This document shows, in pieces, positions 16,560 through 26,703 of a stretch of DNA of 64,000 nt (positions are counted from its first letter, which is position 1; each line of letters starts with the position of its first letter). The notes beneath the pieces are model-generated. The model was not told where the DNA came from and ran no database searches. It saw only the letters and a list, made by a program, of their open reading frames with translations. A program made the translations under genes and the position numbers. Source of the stretch: Streptomyces sp. MspMP-M5 (GTDB lineage Bacteria > Actinomycetota > Actinomycetes > Streptomycetales > Streptomycetaceae); NCBI RefSeq assembly GCF_000373585.1, contig NZ_KB891853.1, positions 98,812 through 162,811 of the forward strand, written 5' to 3'.

Positions 16560-17300
16560 ATGGACCAGACTCAGACAACCCAGGGCGGCACCACCGCGGC
16601 CACGCCGGGCGCCCAGCGCCGGGTCCTGGTCGTGGAGGACGATCCGACGATCGTCGAGGCCATCGCGGCCCGCCTGCGCGCCGAGGGCTTCCAGGTGCAG
16701 ACGGCCACCGACGGCCCGGCCGCGGTCGACACCGCCGAGGCGTGGCAGCCGGACCTGCTCGTCCTCGACGTGATGCTGCCGGGCTTCGACGGCCTGGAGG
16801 TGTGCCGCCGGGTGCAGGCACAGCGCCCGGTGCCGGTGATGATGCTCACCGCCCGCGACGACGAGACCGACATGCTGGTCGGCCTCGGCGTCGGCGCCGA
16901 CGACTACATGACCAAGCCGTTCTCCATGCGGGAGCTGGCCGCCCGGGTGCACGTCCTGCTGCGCCGGGTCGAGCGGGCCGCGCTGGCCGCGCACACCCCG
17001 CGCAGCGGCATCCTGCGGCTGGGCGAGCTGGAGATCGACCACGCCCAGCGCCGGGTGCGGGTGCGCGGCACCGACGTCCACCTCACCCCCACCGAGTTCG
17101 ACCTGCTGGTCTGCCTGGCGAACACCCCGCGCGCGGTGCTCTCCCGCGAGCAGCTGCTGGCCGAGGTCTGGGACTGGGCGGACGCCTCGGGCACGCGGAC
17201 GGTCGACAGCCACATCAAGGCACTGCGCCGCAAGATCGGCGCCGAGCGCATCCGCACCGTCCACGGCGTCGGCTACGCCCTGGAGACCCCGCCCGCATGA
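16560..17300 (+). CDS. OmpR/PhoB-type response regulator
   Basis: This is a 246-residue response regulator. The receiver domain has the acidic pocket VVEDD, the phospho-acceptor Asp in LLVLDVMLPGFDG, the Thr of MMLTARDD and the Lys of TKPFS. It is followed by a winged-helix DNA-binding domain (LTPTEFDLLVCLANTPRAVLSREQLLAEVW ... VDSHIKALRRKIG). It partners the histidine kinase that begins at the overlapping ATGA (17297-17300), which implies translational coupling. The pair matches a conserved Streptomyces two-component system located next to kgd. The signal and targets are not evident. Confidence 0.93.
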   Translation: MDQTQTTQGGTTAATPGAQRRVLVVEDDPTIVEAIAARLRAEGFQVQTATDGPAAVDTAEAWQPDLLVLDVMLPGFDGLEVCRRVQAQRPVPVMMLTARDDETDMLVGLGVGADDYMTKPFSMRELAARVHVLLRRVERAALAAHTPRSGILRLGELEIDHAQRRVRVRGTDVHLTPTEFDLLVCLANTPRAVLSREQLLAEVWDWADASGTRTVDSHIKALRRKIGAERIRTVHGVGYALETPPA

Positions 17301-18433
17301 CCGGCGGTGGGTGGCGGCTGACTTCCGGCAGGGTCCGGGCCCTGTGGGACCGGGTCTGGGAGGCGCTGCGGCCGCTGGACCCGTACCGCTCGGTCAAAGC
17401 GGCGCTCGGCGCGCTGGTGATCGTGTCGGTGATCATCACCACACTGCTGGTGTTCGTGGCGATGCACTCGGCCACCGAGCTGCGGGTGATCACGGTCTTC
17501 TCGATCATCGCCTCGCTGCTGATCACCCAGTTCGTGGCGACCGGCCTGACCGCCCCGCTCGGCGAGATGACGGACGTGACCCGGTCGATGGCGCACGGCG
17601 ACTACACCCGCCGGGTGCGCGCGGACCGCCGCGACGAGTTCGGCGACCTCGCCGACGCCTTCAACCGCATGGCCGCCGACCTGGAGGCGGTGGACACCCA
17701 CCGCAAGGAACTGGTCGCCAACGTCTCGCACGAGCTGCGCACCCCCATCGCGGCGCTGCGCGCGGTGCTGGAGAACGTCGTCGACGGTGTCTGCGAGCCG
17801 GACTCCGACACCATGCGGACGGCGCTGAAGCAGACCGAGCGGCTGGGCCGGCTGGTGGAGCACCTGCTGGACCTCTCCCGGCTGGACAACGGCGTGGTGC
17901 CGCTGCACGCCCGGCGCTTCGAGGTCTGGCCGTACCTCTCGGGGGTGCTCAAGGAGGCCAATATGAGCCGCGGCGCCGCCACCCTCTCCGGACTCGCCGG
18001 CTCCGGCACCCACACCCGTACGGACGTCCACCTCCACCTCGATGTCTCCCCGCCGGAGCTGACCGCGTACGCCGACGCCGAGCGGCTGCACCAGGTCGTG
18101 GCCAACCTCATCGACAACGCGATCAAGCACAGCCCGCGGCACGGCCGGGTCACGGTCCGGGCCCGGCGCGGCGACGGGCCGGAGGGCCTGGTGCTGGAGG
18201 TGCAGGACGAGGGCCCGGGCATCCCGGCGTCGGAGCGCTACCGGGTCTTCGAGCGGTTCAACCGCGGCGGGCCGGGCCCCTCGGGTCCGGGCACCGACGG
18301 CGGCACGGGGCTGGGCCTGGCGATCGCGCGCTGGGCGGTGGACCTGCACGGCGGGCGGATCGGGGTGGCCGAATCACCCCGGGGTTGCCGGATCCGGGTC
18401 ACTCTTCCGGGGCAGGAGTCATCCCGGAGCTGA
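17297..18433 (+). CDS. membrane sensor histidine kinase
   Basis: This 378-residue kinase is partner of the upstream response regulator. It has two transmembrane helices close together (ALGALVIVSVIITTLLVFVA at ~37-56; ITVFSIIASLLITQFVATGL at ~65-84) with almost no extracytoplasmic loop. HAMP follows, then a HisKA domain with phospho-acceptor His in LVANVSHELRTP (~147), and a HATPase_c domain (N-box VVANLIDNAIKHSP, DEGPGI, GLGLAIARWAVDLHGG). The tiny loop suggests intramembrane or envelope-stress sensing, as in similar short-sensor kinases; this is inference. A 237-base region follows before kgd. Confidence 0.92.
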   Translation: MTGGGWRLTSGRVRALWDRVWEALRPLDPYRSVKAALGALVIVSVIITTLLVFVAMHSATELRVITVFSIIASLLITQFVATGLTAPLGEMTDVTRSMAHGDYTRRVRADRRDEFGDLADAFNRMAADLEAVDTHRKELVANVSHELRTPIAALRAVLENVVDGVCEPDSDTMRTALKQTERLGRLVEHLLDLSRLDNGVVPLHARRFEVWPYLSGVLKEANMSRGAATLSGLAGSGTHTRTDVHLHLDVSPPELTAYADAERLHQVVANLIDNAIKHSPRHGRVTVRARRGDGPEGLVLEVQDEGPGIPASERYRVFERFNRGGPGPSGPGTDGGTGLGLAIARWAVDLHGGRIGVAESPRGCRIRVTLPGQESSRS

Positions 18434-18670
18434 CGCGGGCTGACGTAGGGTCGGTGGTGGGAGCACTCATTCCGGGGTGTTTCGGCGATGAGCGCTACCC
18501 GCACACGGGCAAACTCCGTGTGTTTCCCGCCATGTCAGGCCCTGAAACCCTTCGGTGAATGTGACGTGCGCGACGAGTGACCCTCCCGGACTGCACCAAA
18601 GGTCACAAGAGGCGTAGCCTTTATTCCCGCTGTCCACCACCTTAGGAAGCGGAAGAGGGCGGTTGCCGCC

Positions 18671-21600
18671 GTGTCGCTACAGTCCCCCAACAGTGCGAGT
18701 GTCTCCACCGAGGGCGAGCAGGGGAAGAATCCCGCTGCCGCGTTCGGGCCCAACGAGTGGCTCGTCGATGAGATCTACCAGCAGTACCTCCAGGACCCGA
18801 ACTCGGTAGACCGAGCCTGGTGGGACTTCTTTGCCGACTACAAGCCGGGCGGGGCCACCGCGCCGGCCAAGCCCGCGGAGGCCGCGTCCCCCGCCCCGGC
18901 TCCGTCGGCCCCGGCCCCCGCGGCCGCGCCGAAGCCCCCCGCTACCCCTGCGGCCCAGCCGGCGGCCCCGGCGAAGCCCGCACCTGCCGCACCGCCCGCG
19001 CCCGCCAAGAGCGCTCCCGCGAAGCCCGCGGCGAAGCCGGCGCCGGCTGCCAAGCAGCCCGCCGAGGCCCCCGCGGGCCCCGAGCTCGTGACGCTGCGCG
19101 GCCCCTCGGCGGCCGTCGCGAAGAACATGAGCGCGTCCCTGGAGCTGCCGACGGCCACGTCCGTCCGCGCGGTCCCGGTGAAGCTGCTGTTCGACAACCG
19201 CATCGTCATCAACAACCACCTCAAGCGCGCCCGCGGCGGGAAGGTCTCCTTCACGCACATCATCGGGTACGCGATGGTGCAGGCCCTCAAGGCCATGCCG
19301 TCGATGAACTACTCCTTCGCGGAGAAGGACGGCAAGCCGACGCTGGTCAAGCCCCCGCACATCAACCTCGGCCTGGCGATCGACCTGGTCAAGGCGAAGG
19401 GCGAGCGGCAGCTGGTGGTCGCGGCCATCAAGAAGGCCGAGACCATGAGCTTCTTCGAGTTCTGGCAGGCGTACGAGGACATCGTCCGCCGGGCCCGGGA
19501 CAACAAGCTCACCATGGACGACTTCACCGGCGTCACCGCGTCGCTGACCAACCCCGGCGGCATCGGCACCGTCCACTCGGTGCCGCGTCTGATGCCGGGC
19601 CAGTCCATGATCATGGGCGTCGGCTCGATGGACTACCCGGCCGAGTTCCAGGGCACCTCGCAGGACGCCCTGAACAAGCTGGGCGTCTCCAAGGTCATGA
19701 CGCTGACCAGCACCTACGACCACCGGGTGATCCAGGGCGCCGCCTCCGGCGAGTTCCTGCGGATCATGAGCCAGCTGCTGCTCGGCGAGAACGATTTCTT
19801 CGACGACATCTTCAAGTCGCTGCGGATCCCCTACGAGCCGGTCCGCTGGCTGCGCGACATCGACGCCTCCCACGACGACGACGTCACCAAGGCCGCCCGG
19901 GTCTTCGAGCTGATCCACTCCTACCGGGTCCGCGGCCACGTCATGGCCGACACCGACCCGCTGGAGTACCACCAGCGCAAGCACCCCGACCTGGACATCA
20001 CCGAGCACGGCCTCACCCTGTGGGACCTGGAGCGGGAGTTCGCGGTCGGCGGCTTCGCCGGCAAGTCCATGATGAAGCTGCGCGACATCCTCGGCGTGCT
20101 GCGCGACTCGTACTGCCGCACCACCGGCATCGAGTTCATGCACATCCAGGACCCCAAGCAGCGCAAGTGGATCCAGGACCGGGTCGAGCGCTCGTACAAG
20201 TCGCCGGAGCGCGACGAGCAGCTGCGCATCCTGCGCCGGCTGAACTCCGCCGAGGCGTTCGAGACCTTCCTGCAGACCAAGTACGTGGGCCAGAAGCGGT
20301 TCTCGCTGGAGGGCGGCGAGTCCGTCATCCCGCTGCTCGACGCGGTGATCGACTCCGCGGCCGAGTCCCGCCTGGACGAGGTCGTCATCGGCATGGCCCA
20401 CCGCGGCCGCCTCAACGTCCTCGCCAACATCGTCGGCAAGTCCTACGCGCAGATCTTCCGCGAGTTCGAGGGCAACCTCGACCCGAAGTCGATGCACGGC
20501 TCCGGCGACGTGAAGTACCACCTGGGTGCCGAGGGCACCTTCACCGGCCTGGACGGCGAGCAGATCAAGGTCTCGCTGACCGCCAACCCCTCCCACCTGG
20601 AGGCCGTGGACCCGGTCGTCGAGGGCGTCTCCCGCGCCAAGCAGGACATCATCAACAAGGGCGGCACGGACTTCACCGTCCTGCCGATCCAGCTGCACGG
20701 CGACGCGGCCTTCGCCGGCCAGGGCGTGGTCGCCGAGACGCTGAACATGTCGCAGCTGCGCGGCTACCGCACCGGCGGCACCGTCCACGTCGTGATCAAC
20801 AACCAGGTCGGCTTCACCGCCGCCCCGGAGTCCTCGCGCTCGTCGATGTACGCGACGGACGTGGCGCGGATGATCGAGGCCCCGATCTTCCACGTGAACG
20901 GCGACGACCCGGAGGCCGTGGTCCGCGTGGCCCGTCTGGCCTTCGAGTTCCGCCAGGCGTTCAACAAGGACGTGGTCATCGACCTGATCTGCTACCGCCG
21001 CCGCGGCCACAACGAGACCGACAACCCGGCCTTCACCCAGCCGCTGATGTACGACCTGATCGACAAGAAGCGCTCGGTGCGCAAGCTCTACACCGAGTCG
21101 CTGATCGGCCGGGGCGACATCACCCTCGAAGAGGCGGAGCAGGCGCTCCAGGACTTCCAGGGCCAGCTGGAGAAGGTCTTCACCGAGGTCCGCGACGCCA
21201 CCACGACCCCGACCGCGCCGGAGGTGCCGCAGCCGAAGGCCGAGTTCCCGGTCTTCGTGGACACCTCGATCTCCCAGGAGGTCGTCAAGCGGATCGCCGA
21301 GTCCCAGGTCAACATCCCCGACCACATCACCGTCCACCCGCGTCTGCTGCCGCAGCTGCAGCGCCGGGCGGCGATGATCGAGGACGACACGATCGACTGG
21401 GGCATGGGCGAGACCCTGGCCATCGGCTCGCTGCTGATGGAGGGCACCCCGGTCCGGCTCGCCGGCCAGGACTCCCGCCGCGGCACGTTCGGCCAGCGCC
21501 ACGCGGTGCTGATCGACCGCAAGACCGGCGAGGACTACACGCCGCTGCTGTACCTGTCCGAGGACCAGGCCCGCTTCAACGTCTACGACTCGCTGCTCAG

Positions 21601-22441
21601 CGAGTACGCGGCGATGGGCTTCGAGTACGGCTACTCGCTGGCGCGTCCGGAGTCGCTGGTCATGTGGGAGGCGCAGTTCGGCGACTTCGCCAACGGCGCG
21701 CAGACCGTCATCGACGAGTTCATCTCCTCCGCGGAGCAGAAGTGGGGCCAGACGTCCGGCGTCACCCTGCTGCTCCCGCACGGCTACGAGGGCCAGGGCC
21801 CGGACCACTCTTCGGCCCGGATCGAGCGCTACCTCCAGCTGTGCGCGCAGAACAACATGACCGTCGCGATGCCGACGCTCCCGTCGAACTACTTCCACCT
21901 GCTGCGCTGGCAGGTGCACAACCCGCACCACAAGCCGCTGATCGTCTTCACCCCGAAGTCGATGCTGCGTCTGAAGGCGGCGGCGTCGAAGACGGCGGAG
22001 TTCACCACCGGCGGCTTCCGCCCGGTCATCGGCGACGCCACGGTCAAGGCCGAGGACGTCCGCAAGGTCGTCTTCTGCTCCGGCAAGGTCTACTACGACC
22101 TGGAGGCCGAGCGGGAGAAGCGCGGCGCCTTCGACACCGCACTGGTCCGCATCGAGCGGCTGTACCCGCTGCCGGGTGCCGAACTCCAGGCGGAGATCAA
22201 GAAGTTCCCGAACGCCGGGAAGTACCTGTGGGCGCAGGAGGAGCCGGCGAACCAGGGCGCCTGGCCGTTCCTCGGTCTCAACCTGATCGACCACCTGGAC
22301 CTGGCGGTCGGCGCCGACGTCCCGCACGGTGAGCGCCTGCGCCGCATCTCGCGGCCGCACGGCTCGTCGCCGGCGGTCGGCTCGGCCAAGCGGCACCAGG
22401 CCGAGCAGGCCCAGCTGTTGGCGGAGGTCTTCGACGCGTGA
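18671..22441 (+). CDS. kgd: multifunctional 2-oxoglutarate decarboxylase/dehydrogenase E1-E2 fusion
   Basis: This 1256-residue enzyme is the actinobacterial fusion that supplies E1 (thiamine diphosphate decarboxylase) and a succinyltransferase-like E2 core of the 2-oxoglutarate dehydrogenase complex in the TCA cycle. The order is: N-terminal helix [16 protein letters not shown]; an Ala/Pro-rich linker (residues ~55-140); an acyltransferase domain ending [16 protein letters not shown]; then the E1 domain with [31 protein letters not shown] and [17 protein letters not shown]; and a transketolase-like C-terminus. There is no lipoyl domain, as usual. Activity is typically controlled by the FHA protein OdhI/GarA. 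The start is GTG 18671 after GAGGGCGG; upstream, GTAGCCTTT near 18614 is a possible -10 region. Confidence 0.97.
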   Translation: MSLQSPNSASVSTEGEQGKNPAAAFGPNEWLVDEIYQQYLQDPNSVDRAWWDFFADYKPGGATAPAKPAEAASPAPAPSAPAPAAAPKPPATPAAQPAAPAKPAPAAPPAPAKSAPAKPAAKPAPAAKQPAEAPAGPELVTLRGPSAAVAKNMSASLELPTATSVRAVPVKLLFDNRIVINNHLKRARGGKVSFTHIIGYAMVQALKAMPSMNYSFAEKDGKPTLVKPPHINLGLAIDLVKAKGERQLVVAAIKKAETMSFFEFWQAYEDIVRRARDNKLTMDDFTGVTASLTNPGGIGTVHSVPRLMPGQSMIMGVGSMDYPAEFQGTSQDALNKLGVSKVMTLTSTYDHRVIQGAASGEFLRIMSQLLLGENDFFDDIFKSLRIPYEPVRWLRDIDASHDDDVTKAARVFELIHSYRVRGHVMADTDPLEYHQRKHPDLDITEHGLTLWDLEREFAVGGFAGKSMMKLRDILGVLRDSYCRTTGIEFMHIQDPKQRKWIQDRVERSYKSPERDEQLRILRRLNSAEAFETFLQTKYVGQKRFSLEGGESVIPLLDAVIDSAAESRLDEVVIGMAHRGRLNVLANIVGKSYAQIFREFEGNLDPKSMHGSGDVKYHLGAEGTFTGLDGEQIKVSLTANPSHLEAVDPVVEGVSRAKQDIINKGGTDFTVLPIQLHGDAAFAGQGVVAETLNMSQLRGYRTGGTVHVVINNQVGFTAAPESSRSSMYATDVARMIEAPIFHVNGDDPEAVVRVARLAFEFRQAFNKDVVIDLICYRRRGHNETDNPAFTQPLMYDLIDKKRSVRKLYTESLIGRGDITLEEAEQALQDFQGQLEKVFTEVRDATTTPTAPEVPQPKAEFPVFVDTSISQEVVKRIAESQVNIPDHITVHPRLLPQLQRRAAMIEDDTIDWGMGETLAIGSLLMEGTPVRLAGQDSRRGTFGQRHAVLIDRKTGEDYTPLLYLSEDQARFNVYDSLLSEYAAMGFEYGYSLARPESLVMWEAQFGDFANGAQTVIDEFISSAEQKWGQTSGVTLLLPHGYEGQGPDHSSARIERYLQLCAQNNMTVAMPTLPSNYFHLLRWQVHNPHHKPLIVFTPKSMLRLKAAASKTAEFTTGGFRPVIGDATVKAEDVRKVVFCSGKVYYDLEAEREKRGAFDTALVRIERLYPLPGAELQAEIKKFPNAGKYLWAQEEPANQGAWPFLGLNLIDHLDLAVGADVPHGERLRRISRPHGSSPAVGSAKRHQAEQAQLLAEVFDA

Positions 22442-22468
22442 GCGTCCGGCACCGCTGAGCACGGTCCG

Positions 22469-22509
22469 CGAAGGGCCCGTTCCCACCTCCGGGTGGGGCG
22501 GGCCCTTCG
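22469..22509 (+). terminator. kgd terminator hairpin
   Basis: An 11-bp perfect outer stem (CGAAGGGCCCG/CGGGCCCTTCG) with an additional inner CCCAC/GTGGG pairing lies 28 bases after the kgd stop. It is the probable transcription terminator. Confidence 0.75.
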
Positions 22510-22630
22510 GGGTTCCCGGGGCCGGCGGGCATCGGCGGGCCTCGGCGGGGGCGTCCCCGGCCCGTGGCACGGGCGGTCCGCGCGGCTGCCTATCCTGGCC
22601 GCACTGTCCCATTGACCTGCTGGAGAGCAC

Positions 22631-22810
22631 GTGTATTTCACCGACCGCGGTATCGAGGAGCTGGAGAGCCGGCGCGGCGAGGAGGAGGTCACCCTCGGGT
22701 GGGTGGCCGAGCAACTGCGGACGTTCGTCGACCTCAACCCGGACTTCGAGGTTCCGGTGGAGCGGCTGGCCACCTGGCTGGCCCGGCTGGACGACGAGGA
22801 CGACGAGTAG
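22631..22810 (+). CDS. small conserved actinobacterial protein, 59 residues
   Basis: A short acidic protein reading MYFTDRGIEELESRRGEEE from GTG 22631 (GGAGAG lies seven bases upstream). It continues with WVAEQLRTFVDLNPDFEVPVE and ends in LDDEDDE. It corresponds to a small protein family that I recall as conserved in Streptomyces (DUF6104-like) and found next to kgd. Predicted all-helical, soluble, no cysteines. Function unknown. A surrounding larger open frame is in a different phase and lacks this conservation. Confidence 0.8.
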   Translation: MYFTDRGIEELESRRGEEEVTLGWVAEQLRTFVDLNPDFEVPVERLATWLARLDDEDDE

Positions 22811-22945
22811 GGCGGATGGACGACGGTCGGCGGGGGCCGGGCGACGGGCGGGCTGCCTGCCGTCCGGCCGTCACCTAGGGAACGGGACGGGGCCGGATCA
22901 GGGCCGGATCAGGGTCGGAGCCGCTTGACTCCGGCGGACTGCGAT

Positions 22946-22972
22946 ATATCGTGTCTATCGAAGACGCGATAT
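22946..22972. promoter_or_regulatory. PadR-type operator candidate
   Basis: An imperfect inverted repeat with 11-base arms (ATATCGTGTCT and AGACGCGATAT, ten of eleven matching, 5-base spacer) ends about 35 bases before the DUF4097 gene, which is followed by a padR gene. AT-rich dyads of the ATATCG/CGATAT kind are typical PadR autoregulatory operators. Confidence 0.6.
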
Positions 22973-23006
22973 GTTGCGTTGTCTGCCTACCCAGGGGAGG
23001 CCAGGT

Positions 23007-23918
23007 ATGTCAGCCCGGACCGAGTGGACGGTCTCCGCATCCCGCACGCTGGAGATCGAGGAGCCCGTCGCCACCCTCGCCGTGCGCCTGGTGGGCGGCA
23101 CCGTCAACGTCGTCGGCACCTCCGAGGCCGGGCCGGCCCGGGTGGAGGTGTCCGAGCTGCACGGCCCGCCGGTCTCCGTCTCCTGCGAGGACGGCACCCT
23201 CACCGTCGGGTACGACGACCTGCCCTGGAAGGGCCTGTTGAAGTTCCTGGAGCGCAAGGGCTGGCACCGCGGCGCGGTGGTCTCGGTGACGGTGCCGGCC
23301 GGCACCCGCGTCGAGGTCGGGGTGGTCGGCGCCACCACGGTCGTCTCGGGTGTCGCGGGCCGCACGGAGCTGCGCGGGGTCAGCGGGGACAGCACCCTCG
23401 TCGGCCTCTCCGGCCCGGTCCGCGCCGAGACCGTCTCCGGCAGCGTCGAGGCGCAGGCCCTCACCGGCGACCTCACGTTCCACTCCGTCTCGGGCGATCT
23501 GACGGTCGTCGAGGGCATCGTCGGCGCGGTGCGCGCCGAGACCGTCAGCGGCGACATGGTCCTGGATCTGGACCCGGGGGCGGGCGCGGAGATCGAGCTG
23601 AGCACGGTCTCCGGCGACATCGCCATCCGGCTGCCCGACCCGGCCGACGCCGAGGTGGACGCCAACACCGGCACCGGCGTGGTCACCAACGCCTTCGCCG
23701 ACCTGCGGGTCACCGGCCAGTGGGGCACCAAGCGGATCACCGGCTCGCTGGGCGCCGGCACCGGCCGCCTCAAGGCCACGACAGTCTCCGGCGCCCTCTC
23801 CCTGCTGCGCCGCCCCGCCTACGAGGAGCCGGACGGCCCGGCCGACGGCAGCCCCGTCCACGGACCTGGCGGCGCCTCCTCCTCCACGACCCCGCCCGCC
23901 GGGAAGAAGGTGCTCTGA
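23007..23918 (+). CDS. DUF4097 beta-repeat protein
   Basis: This 303-residue protein is made of repeating beta strands with the recurring motif ETVSGD/SVSGDLTV (for example near residues 125, 150, 172 and 197), typical of DUF4097/adhesin-like beta-helix proteins. There is no clear signal peptide; the tail is Gly/Ser/Pro-rich. It lies two bases before a PadR regulator on the same strand, so the two form an operon under the dyad at 22946-22972. Proteins of this type are often encoded with PadR or PspC-like envelope-stress genes, so an envelope role is possible but unproven. GGGGAGG precedes the ATG. Confidence 0.82.
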   Translation: MSARTEWTVSASRTLEIEEPVATLAVRLVGGTVNVVGTSEAGPARVEVSELHGPPVSVSCEDGTLTVGYDDLPWKGLLKFLERKGWHRGAVVSVTVPAGTRVEVGVVGATTVVSGVAGRTELRGVSGDSTLVGLSGPVRAETVSGSVEAQALTGDLTFHSVSGDLTVVEGIVGAVRAETVSGDMVLDLDPGAGAEIELSTVSGDIAIRLPDPADAEVDANTGTGVVTNAFADLRVTGQWGTKRITGSLGAGTGRLKATTVSGALSLLRRPAYEEPDGPADGSPVHGPGGASSSTTPPAGKKVL

Positions 23919-23920
23919 GC

Positions 23921-25090
23921 ATGCCCCCCGTCTTCGCCCACGGCCGCCTGCGCCTCTACCTCCTCAAGCTGCTCGACGAGGCCCCTCGGCACGGCTACGA
24001 GATCATCCGCCTCCTGGAGGAGCGCTTCCAGGGCCTCTACGCCCCCTCCGCCGGCACGGTCTACCCGCGGCTGGCCAAGCTGGAGGCCGAGGGCCTGGTG
24101 ACGCACACGACCGAGGGCGGCCGCAAGGTCTACTCGATCACCGACGCCGGCCGCGCCGAGCTGGCCGACCGCGGCGGTGAACTCGCCGAACTGGAGCTGG
24201 AGATCCGGGAGTCGGTGGCGGCCCTCGCCTCCGACATCCGGAAGGACGTCAGCGGCTCGGCGCGCGATCTGCGCCGGGAGGTCCGGGAGGCCGCCCAGCA
24301 GGCCCGGGCGGGCGCCGGGAAAGGCGGGCGCCGGTCCGCGCCCGGTGGGCGGCCGTTCCCGGAGGCTTCGGACTACTTCGACGCGGCGTTCGGCGACAAG
24401 GACGCCTGGCGGCAGGCGAAGGAGGAGTTCCGGCGCGCCAAGGAGGAGTGGAAGGAACAGGCCCGCCGCGCCAAGGAGGAGAGCCGCCGCGCCCGGCAGG
24501 AGGCCCAGCGGGCCCGCAAACAGGCCCGGGACGCCCAGGTGTTCGCCCGCGAGGAGGTCCAGCGCGTCATCAGGCAGGTCCAGGAGCACACCCAGGAAGC
24601 GGTGCGCTCCGGCGACTGGTCGGCGGCGGTGCGGGACGCGCTGAGCGAGGTATCCCGCGAGGTCGGCCGCTACACGAACGGCGCGTCGGGCACCGGCCCT
24701 GCGGAGGAGCCGACCCCGGCCGCGCAGGAGGGCGCGGGCCGCGCGGAGCACACCGGCACCGAGGACGGCCCCCACATCGCGGTCGAACGGATCGACCTGA
24801 CGAAGGAAACCAAGGAGGCCGAGGAGGTTCCGACGCAGGCCCCGGCCGAGGCCCCGACGGGCACGCCGTCGGCGGCGGCCGCGCCCGCGCCCGCCTGGGC
24901 CGCCGAGCCCGACAGCGGCGATCCGGCCCGCGACTTCGACCGCCTGCTGGACCGCTTCCGCGACGATCTGCGGGACGCCGCCCGCGACCACGGCGTCACC
25001 GCGGAACAGCTCGCGGAGTCCCGCCACCGGCTGGCGGCGGCCGCCACCCACATCGGAGGACTGCTGCGCCGGTCCGGGCCGGAGGCATAG
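23921..25090 (+). CDS. PadR family regulator with long coiled-coil C-terminus
   Basis: This 389-residue protein is much longer than a usual PadR (~110-180). The N-terminal winged helix (LRLYLLKLLDEAPRHGYEIIRLLEERFQGLYAPSAGTVYPRLAKLEAEGLV, residues ~8-60) is standard. Residues ~85-240 are a highly charged heptad-rich coiled coil (WRQAKEEFRRAKEEWKEQ, ARRAKEESRRARQEAQRA). A low-complexity linker follows, then a short helical C-terminal domain (DFDRLLDRFRDDLRDAARDHG). It probably represses its own operon with the DUF4097 gene. The coiled coil suggests multimerisation or a partner-binding role beyond DNA binding. Confidence 0.85.
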   Translation: MPPVFAHGRLRLYLLKLLDEAPRHGYEIIRLLEERFQGLYAPSAGTVYPRLAKLEAEGLVTHTTEGGRKVYSITDAGRAELADRGGELAELELEIRESVAALASDIRKDVSGSARDLRREVREAAQQARAGAGKGGRRSAPGGRPFPEASDYFDAAFGDKDAWRQAKEEFRRAKEEWKEQARRAKEESRRARQEAQRARKQARDAQVFAREEVQRVIRQVQEHTQEAVRSGDWSAAVRDALSEVSREVGRYTNGASGTGPAEEPTPAAQEGAGRAEHTGTEDGPHIAVERIDLTKETKEAEEVPTQAPAEAPTGTPSAAAAPAPAWAAEPDSGDPARDFDRLLDRFRDDLRDAARDHGVTAEQLAESRHRLAAAATHIGGLLRRSGPEA

Positions 25091-25114
25091 CCGCTCGGTG
25101 CGGCGGTCCCCCCC

Positions 25115-25151
25115 CCGGGGCGAGGAGTGAACGGGGCACTCCTCGCCCCGG
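25115..25151 (+). terminator. terminator after the DUF4097-padR operon
   Basis: A perfect 15-bp stem (arms 25115-25129 and 25137-25151, 7-base loop AACGGGG) lies 25 bases after the padR stop. Confidence 0.8.
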
Positions 25152-25264
25152 ATACCCCAGGGAGCTGCCACTACCCGCTCCCTCTTCCCCCCCCCAACCC
25201 CCTTGACCTCAACCGCACTTGAGGGGCGAGGCTCCTGTTCACCGACCCGAACCAGGGAGCCCGC

Positions 25265-26044
25265 ATGCCGCCCACCGCCGACTTCTCCGACTTCCCCGAC
25301 GTCCGCCGCCCCGACGCGGCCACCGTCCTCGTCAGCCCCTGGCTCGTACCGGCCGCCCGTTTCCAGCAACCCGCGGCGGACGCGGTGCTCGACGCCTGGG
25401 AGCACCAGCCGCGCCCCGACGCAATGCTGGCGCTCGCCACCTTTCTGAGCACCGACGGCAGTCATGTCCTCAACTACGCGCAGTGGACCGACGACGAGGC
25501 CCACCGGGAGTGGGTGCGCACCCGGCGCCCCGCGGCCATCGACCCGATCGACGAGGCCGTCCCGGGCATCCGCCGCCCCGGCCCGACCCGTTACCGCCAC
25601 TACCGCAGCCACGTCCCCGAGGACCCCGCCGCGCCCCGGCCCGCGTTCGTGACCACCCCGGCCTTCGCCACCACCGGCCCGGACACCCAGCGCGCCCTCG
25701 CCGACACCCTCATCGACCTCCTGGACCGCGCTCGGGTCCCCGGACTGCTCGGTGCCCACTTCCACCTCGCCCCCGACGGCAGCCGGGTGCTCAACTTCGG
25801 GGCGTGGGCGGACGCTTCGGCCTTCCGGTCCTTCCGCACCGGGGAGACCGCGGAGCGGCTGGCGGCGGCGATCGCGGACCTGCCCGGCGTCACCGTCGTA
25901 CCCGCTGTCCCCACCGTCCCCGTCGGACACCCGGCGGCGAACGACCCGGCCAGGCCGGCAGCCGACGGCCCGGCCGTCCCACCCGCGGCCTGCTACCGCC
26001 CCTACCGGACCCTGGTCAACGTCCGGTCTCCACAGGCCCGTTGA
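25265..26044 (+). CDS. tandem antibiotic-biosynthesis-monooxygenase-like (ABM) domain protein
   Basis: This 259-residue protein contains two homologous ferredoxin-like alpha+beta units. The first is marked by GSHVLNYAQWTDDEAHREWV (residues ~67-86) and the second by GSRVLNFGAWADASAFRSF (~176-194). ABM domains act as dimeric barrels in quinone-forming monooxygenases and related enzymes; a tandem copy would form the barrel in one chain. GGGAG precedes ATG 25265. It is monocistronic between the padR terminator and a convergent hutD-like gene. The substrate is unknown. Confidence 0.75.
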   Translation: MPPTADFSDFPDVRRPDAATVLVSPWLVPAARFQQPAADAVLDAWEHQPRPDAMLALATFLSTDGSHVLNYAQWTDDEAHREWVRTRRPAAIDPIDEAVPGIRRPGPTRYRHYRSHVPEDPAAPRPAFVTTPAFATTGPDTQRALADTLIDLLDRARVPGLLGAHFHLAPDGSRVLNFGAWADASAFRSFRTGETAERLAAAIADLPGVTVVPAVPTVPVGHPAANDPARPAADGPAVPPAACYRPYRTLVNVRSPQAR

Positions 26045-26073
26045 CGTCGGACAGCACGATCGGCGCAGCTCGA

Positions 26074-26649
26074 TCAGTGCAGTTCGATCAGCGCGGCCAC
26101 CCCGTCCGTCCGCAGCACCACCGGCGCCGCCCCGGCGTCCGTCGGCTCCAGTACGGCCGCGTCGTACCGTCCCAGCCGGACGGCCGGCTCCCCCGCCGCC
26201 GCGCCGCCGAGCAGGAGCGCGTCGCCGTCCACCGCGACCACCACCGCGGTCCCCGGCCCCGCCAGCTCCCGGCTGCCGCGCACCATCTCCACGCCCGCCG
26301 CCGTCCGGCCCTCGCGGACCATCACGTTCAGATTGACGACCGGGCCGTCGAGCAGCCGGGAGTCGGTGGCGGCGGCGCCGGAGAAGGCGAACGGGCGGTG
26401 GCGGCCGGGGAGCCGGTGCACCACGCCGCCCACCGTCAGCTCCAGCCCGGCGCCGGCCACGACGGTGAGGATGCGCCGGACGCCGGGAAGCGGGGAGTAC
26501 GGCCCGTCCCGGGTCACCTCCGCCAGGCTCACCCGCCAGGCGAAGGCATCCCAGTCAGCGCCCGGCGGATGGGCCGCGACCTCGCGGGTGAGCCCGCCGC
26601 CGTTGCGCCACGGCACGGCCACCCGCCCGTCGGCCCGCAGAATCCGCAC
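26074..26649 (-). CDS. HutD/Ves family cupin protein
   Basis: This 191-residue protein begins VVRILRADGRVAVPWRNGGGLTREVA, the hallmark N-terminus of the HutD/Ves family. The fold is a bicupin; other conserved segments are WRVSLAEVTRDGPYSPLPGVRRILTVVAG and the LNVMVRE strand. HutD is linked to histidine utilisation in some bacteria and Ves to cold response, but no hut genes are near, so the role here is open. I chose the GTG at 26649, which has GGGAGAGGGCGAGG upstream. It lies 54 bases beyond the end of the dehydrogenase gene on the same strand. Confidence 0.82.
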   Translation of the reverse strand: MRILRADGRVAVPWRNGGGLTREVAAHPPGADWDAFAWRVSLAEVTRDGPYSPLPGVRRILTVVAGAGLELTVGGVVHRLPGRHRPFAFSGAAATDSRLLDGPVVNLNVMVREGRTAAGVEMVRGSRELAGPGTAVVVAVDGDALLLGGAAAGEPAVRLGRYDAAVLEPTDAGAAPVVLRTDGVAALIELH

Positions 26650-26703
26650 GACCTCGCCCTCTCCCCGCACACGACACACCCCTGCACCCCTGCACCCGTG
26701 CCG

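Noticed and set aside
18677..22714. A 1345-codon open frame on the minus strand antisense to kgd
   Set aside because: It is a codon-bias artefact: high third-position GC in kgd removes stops from the antisense frame. No homology-like motifs, composition mostly Arg/Ala/Leu.
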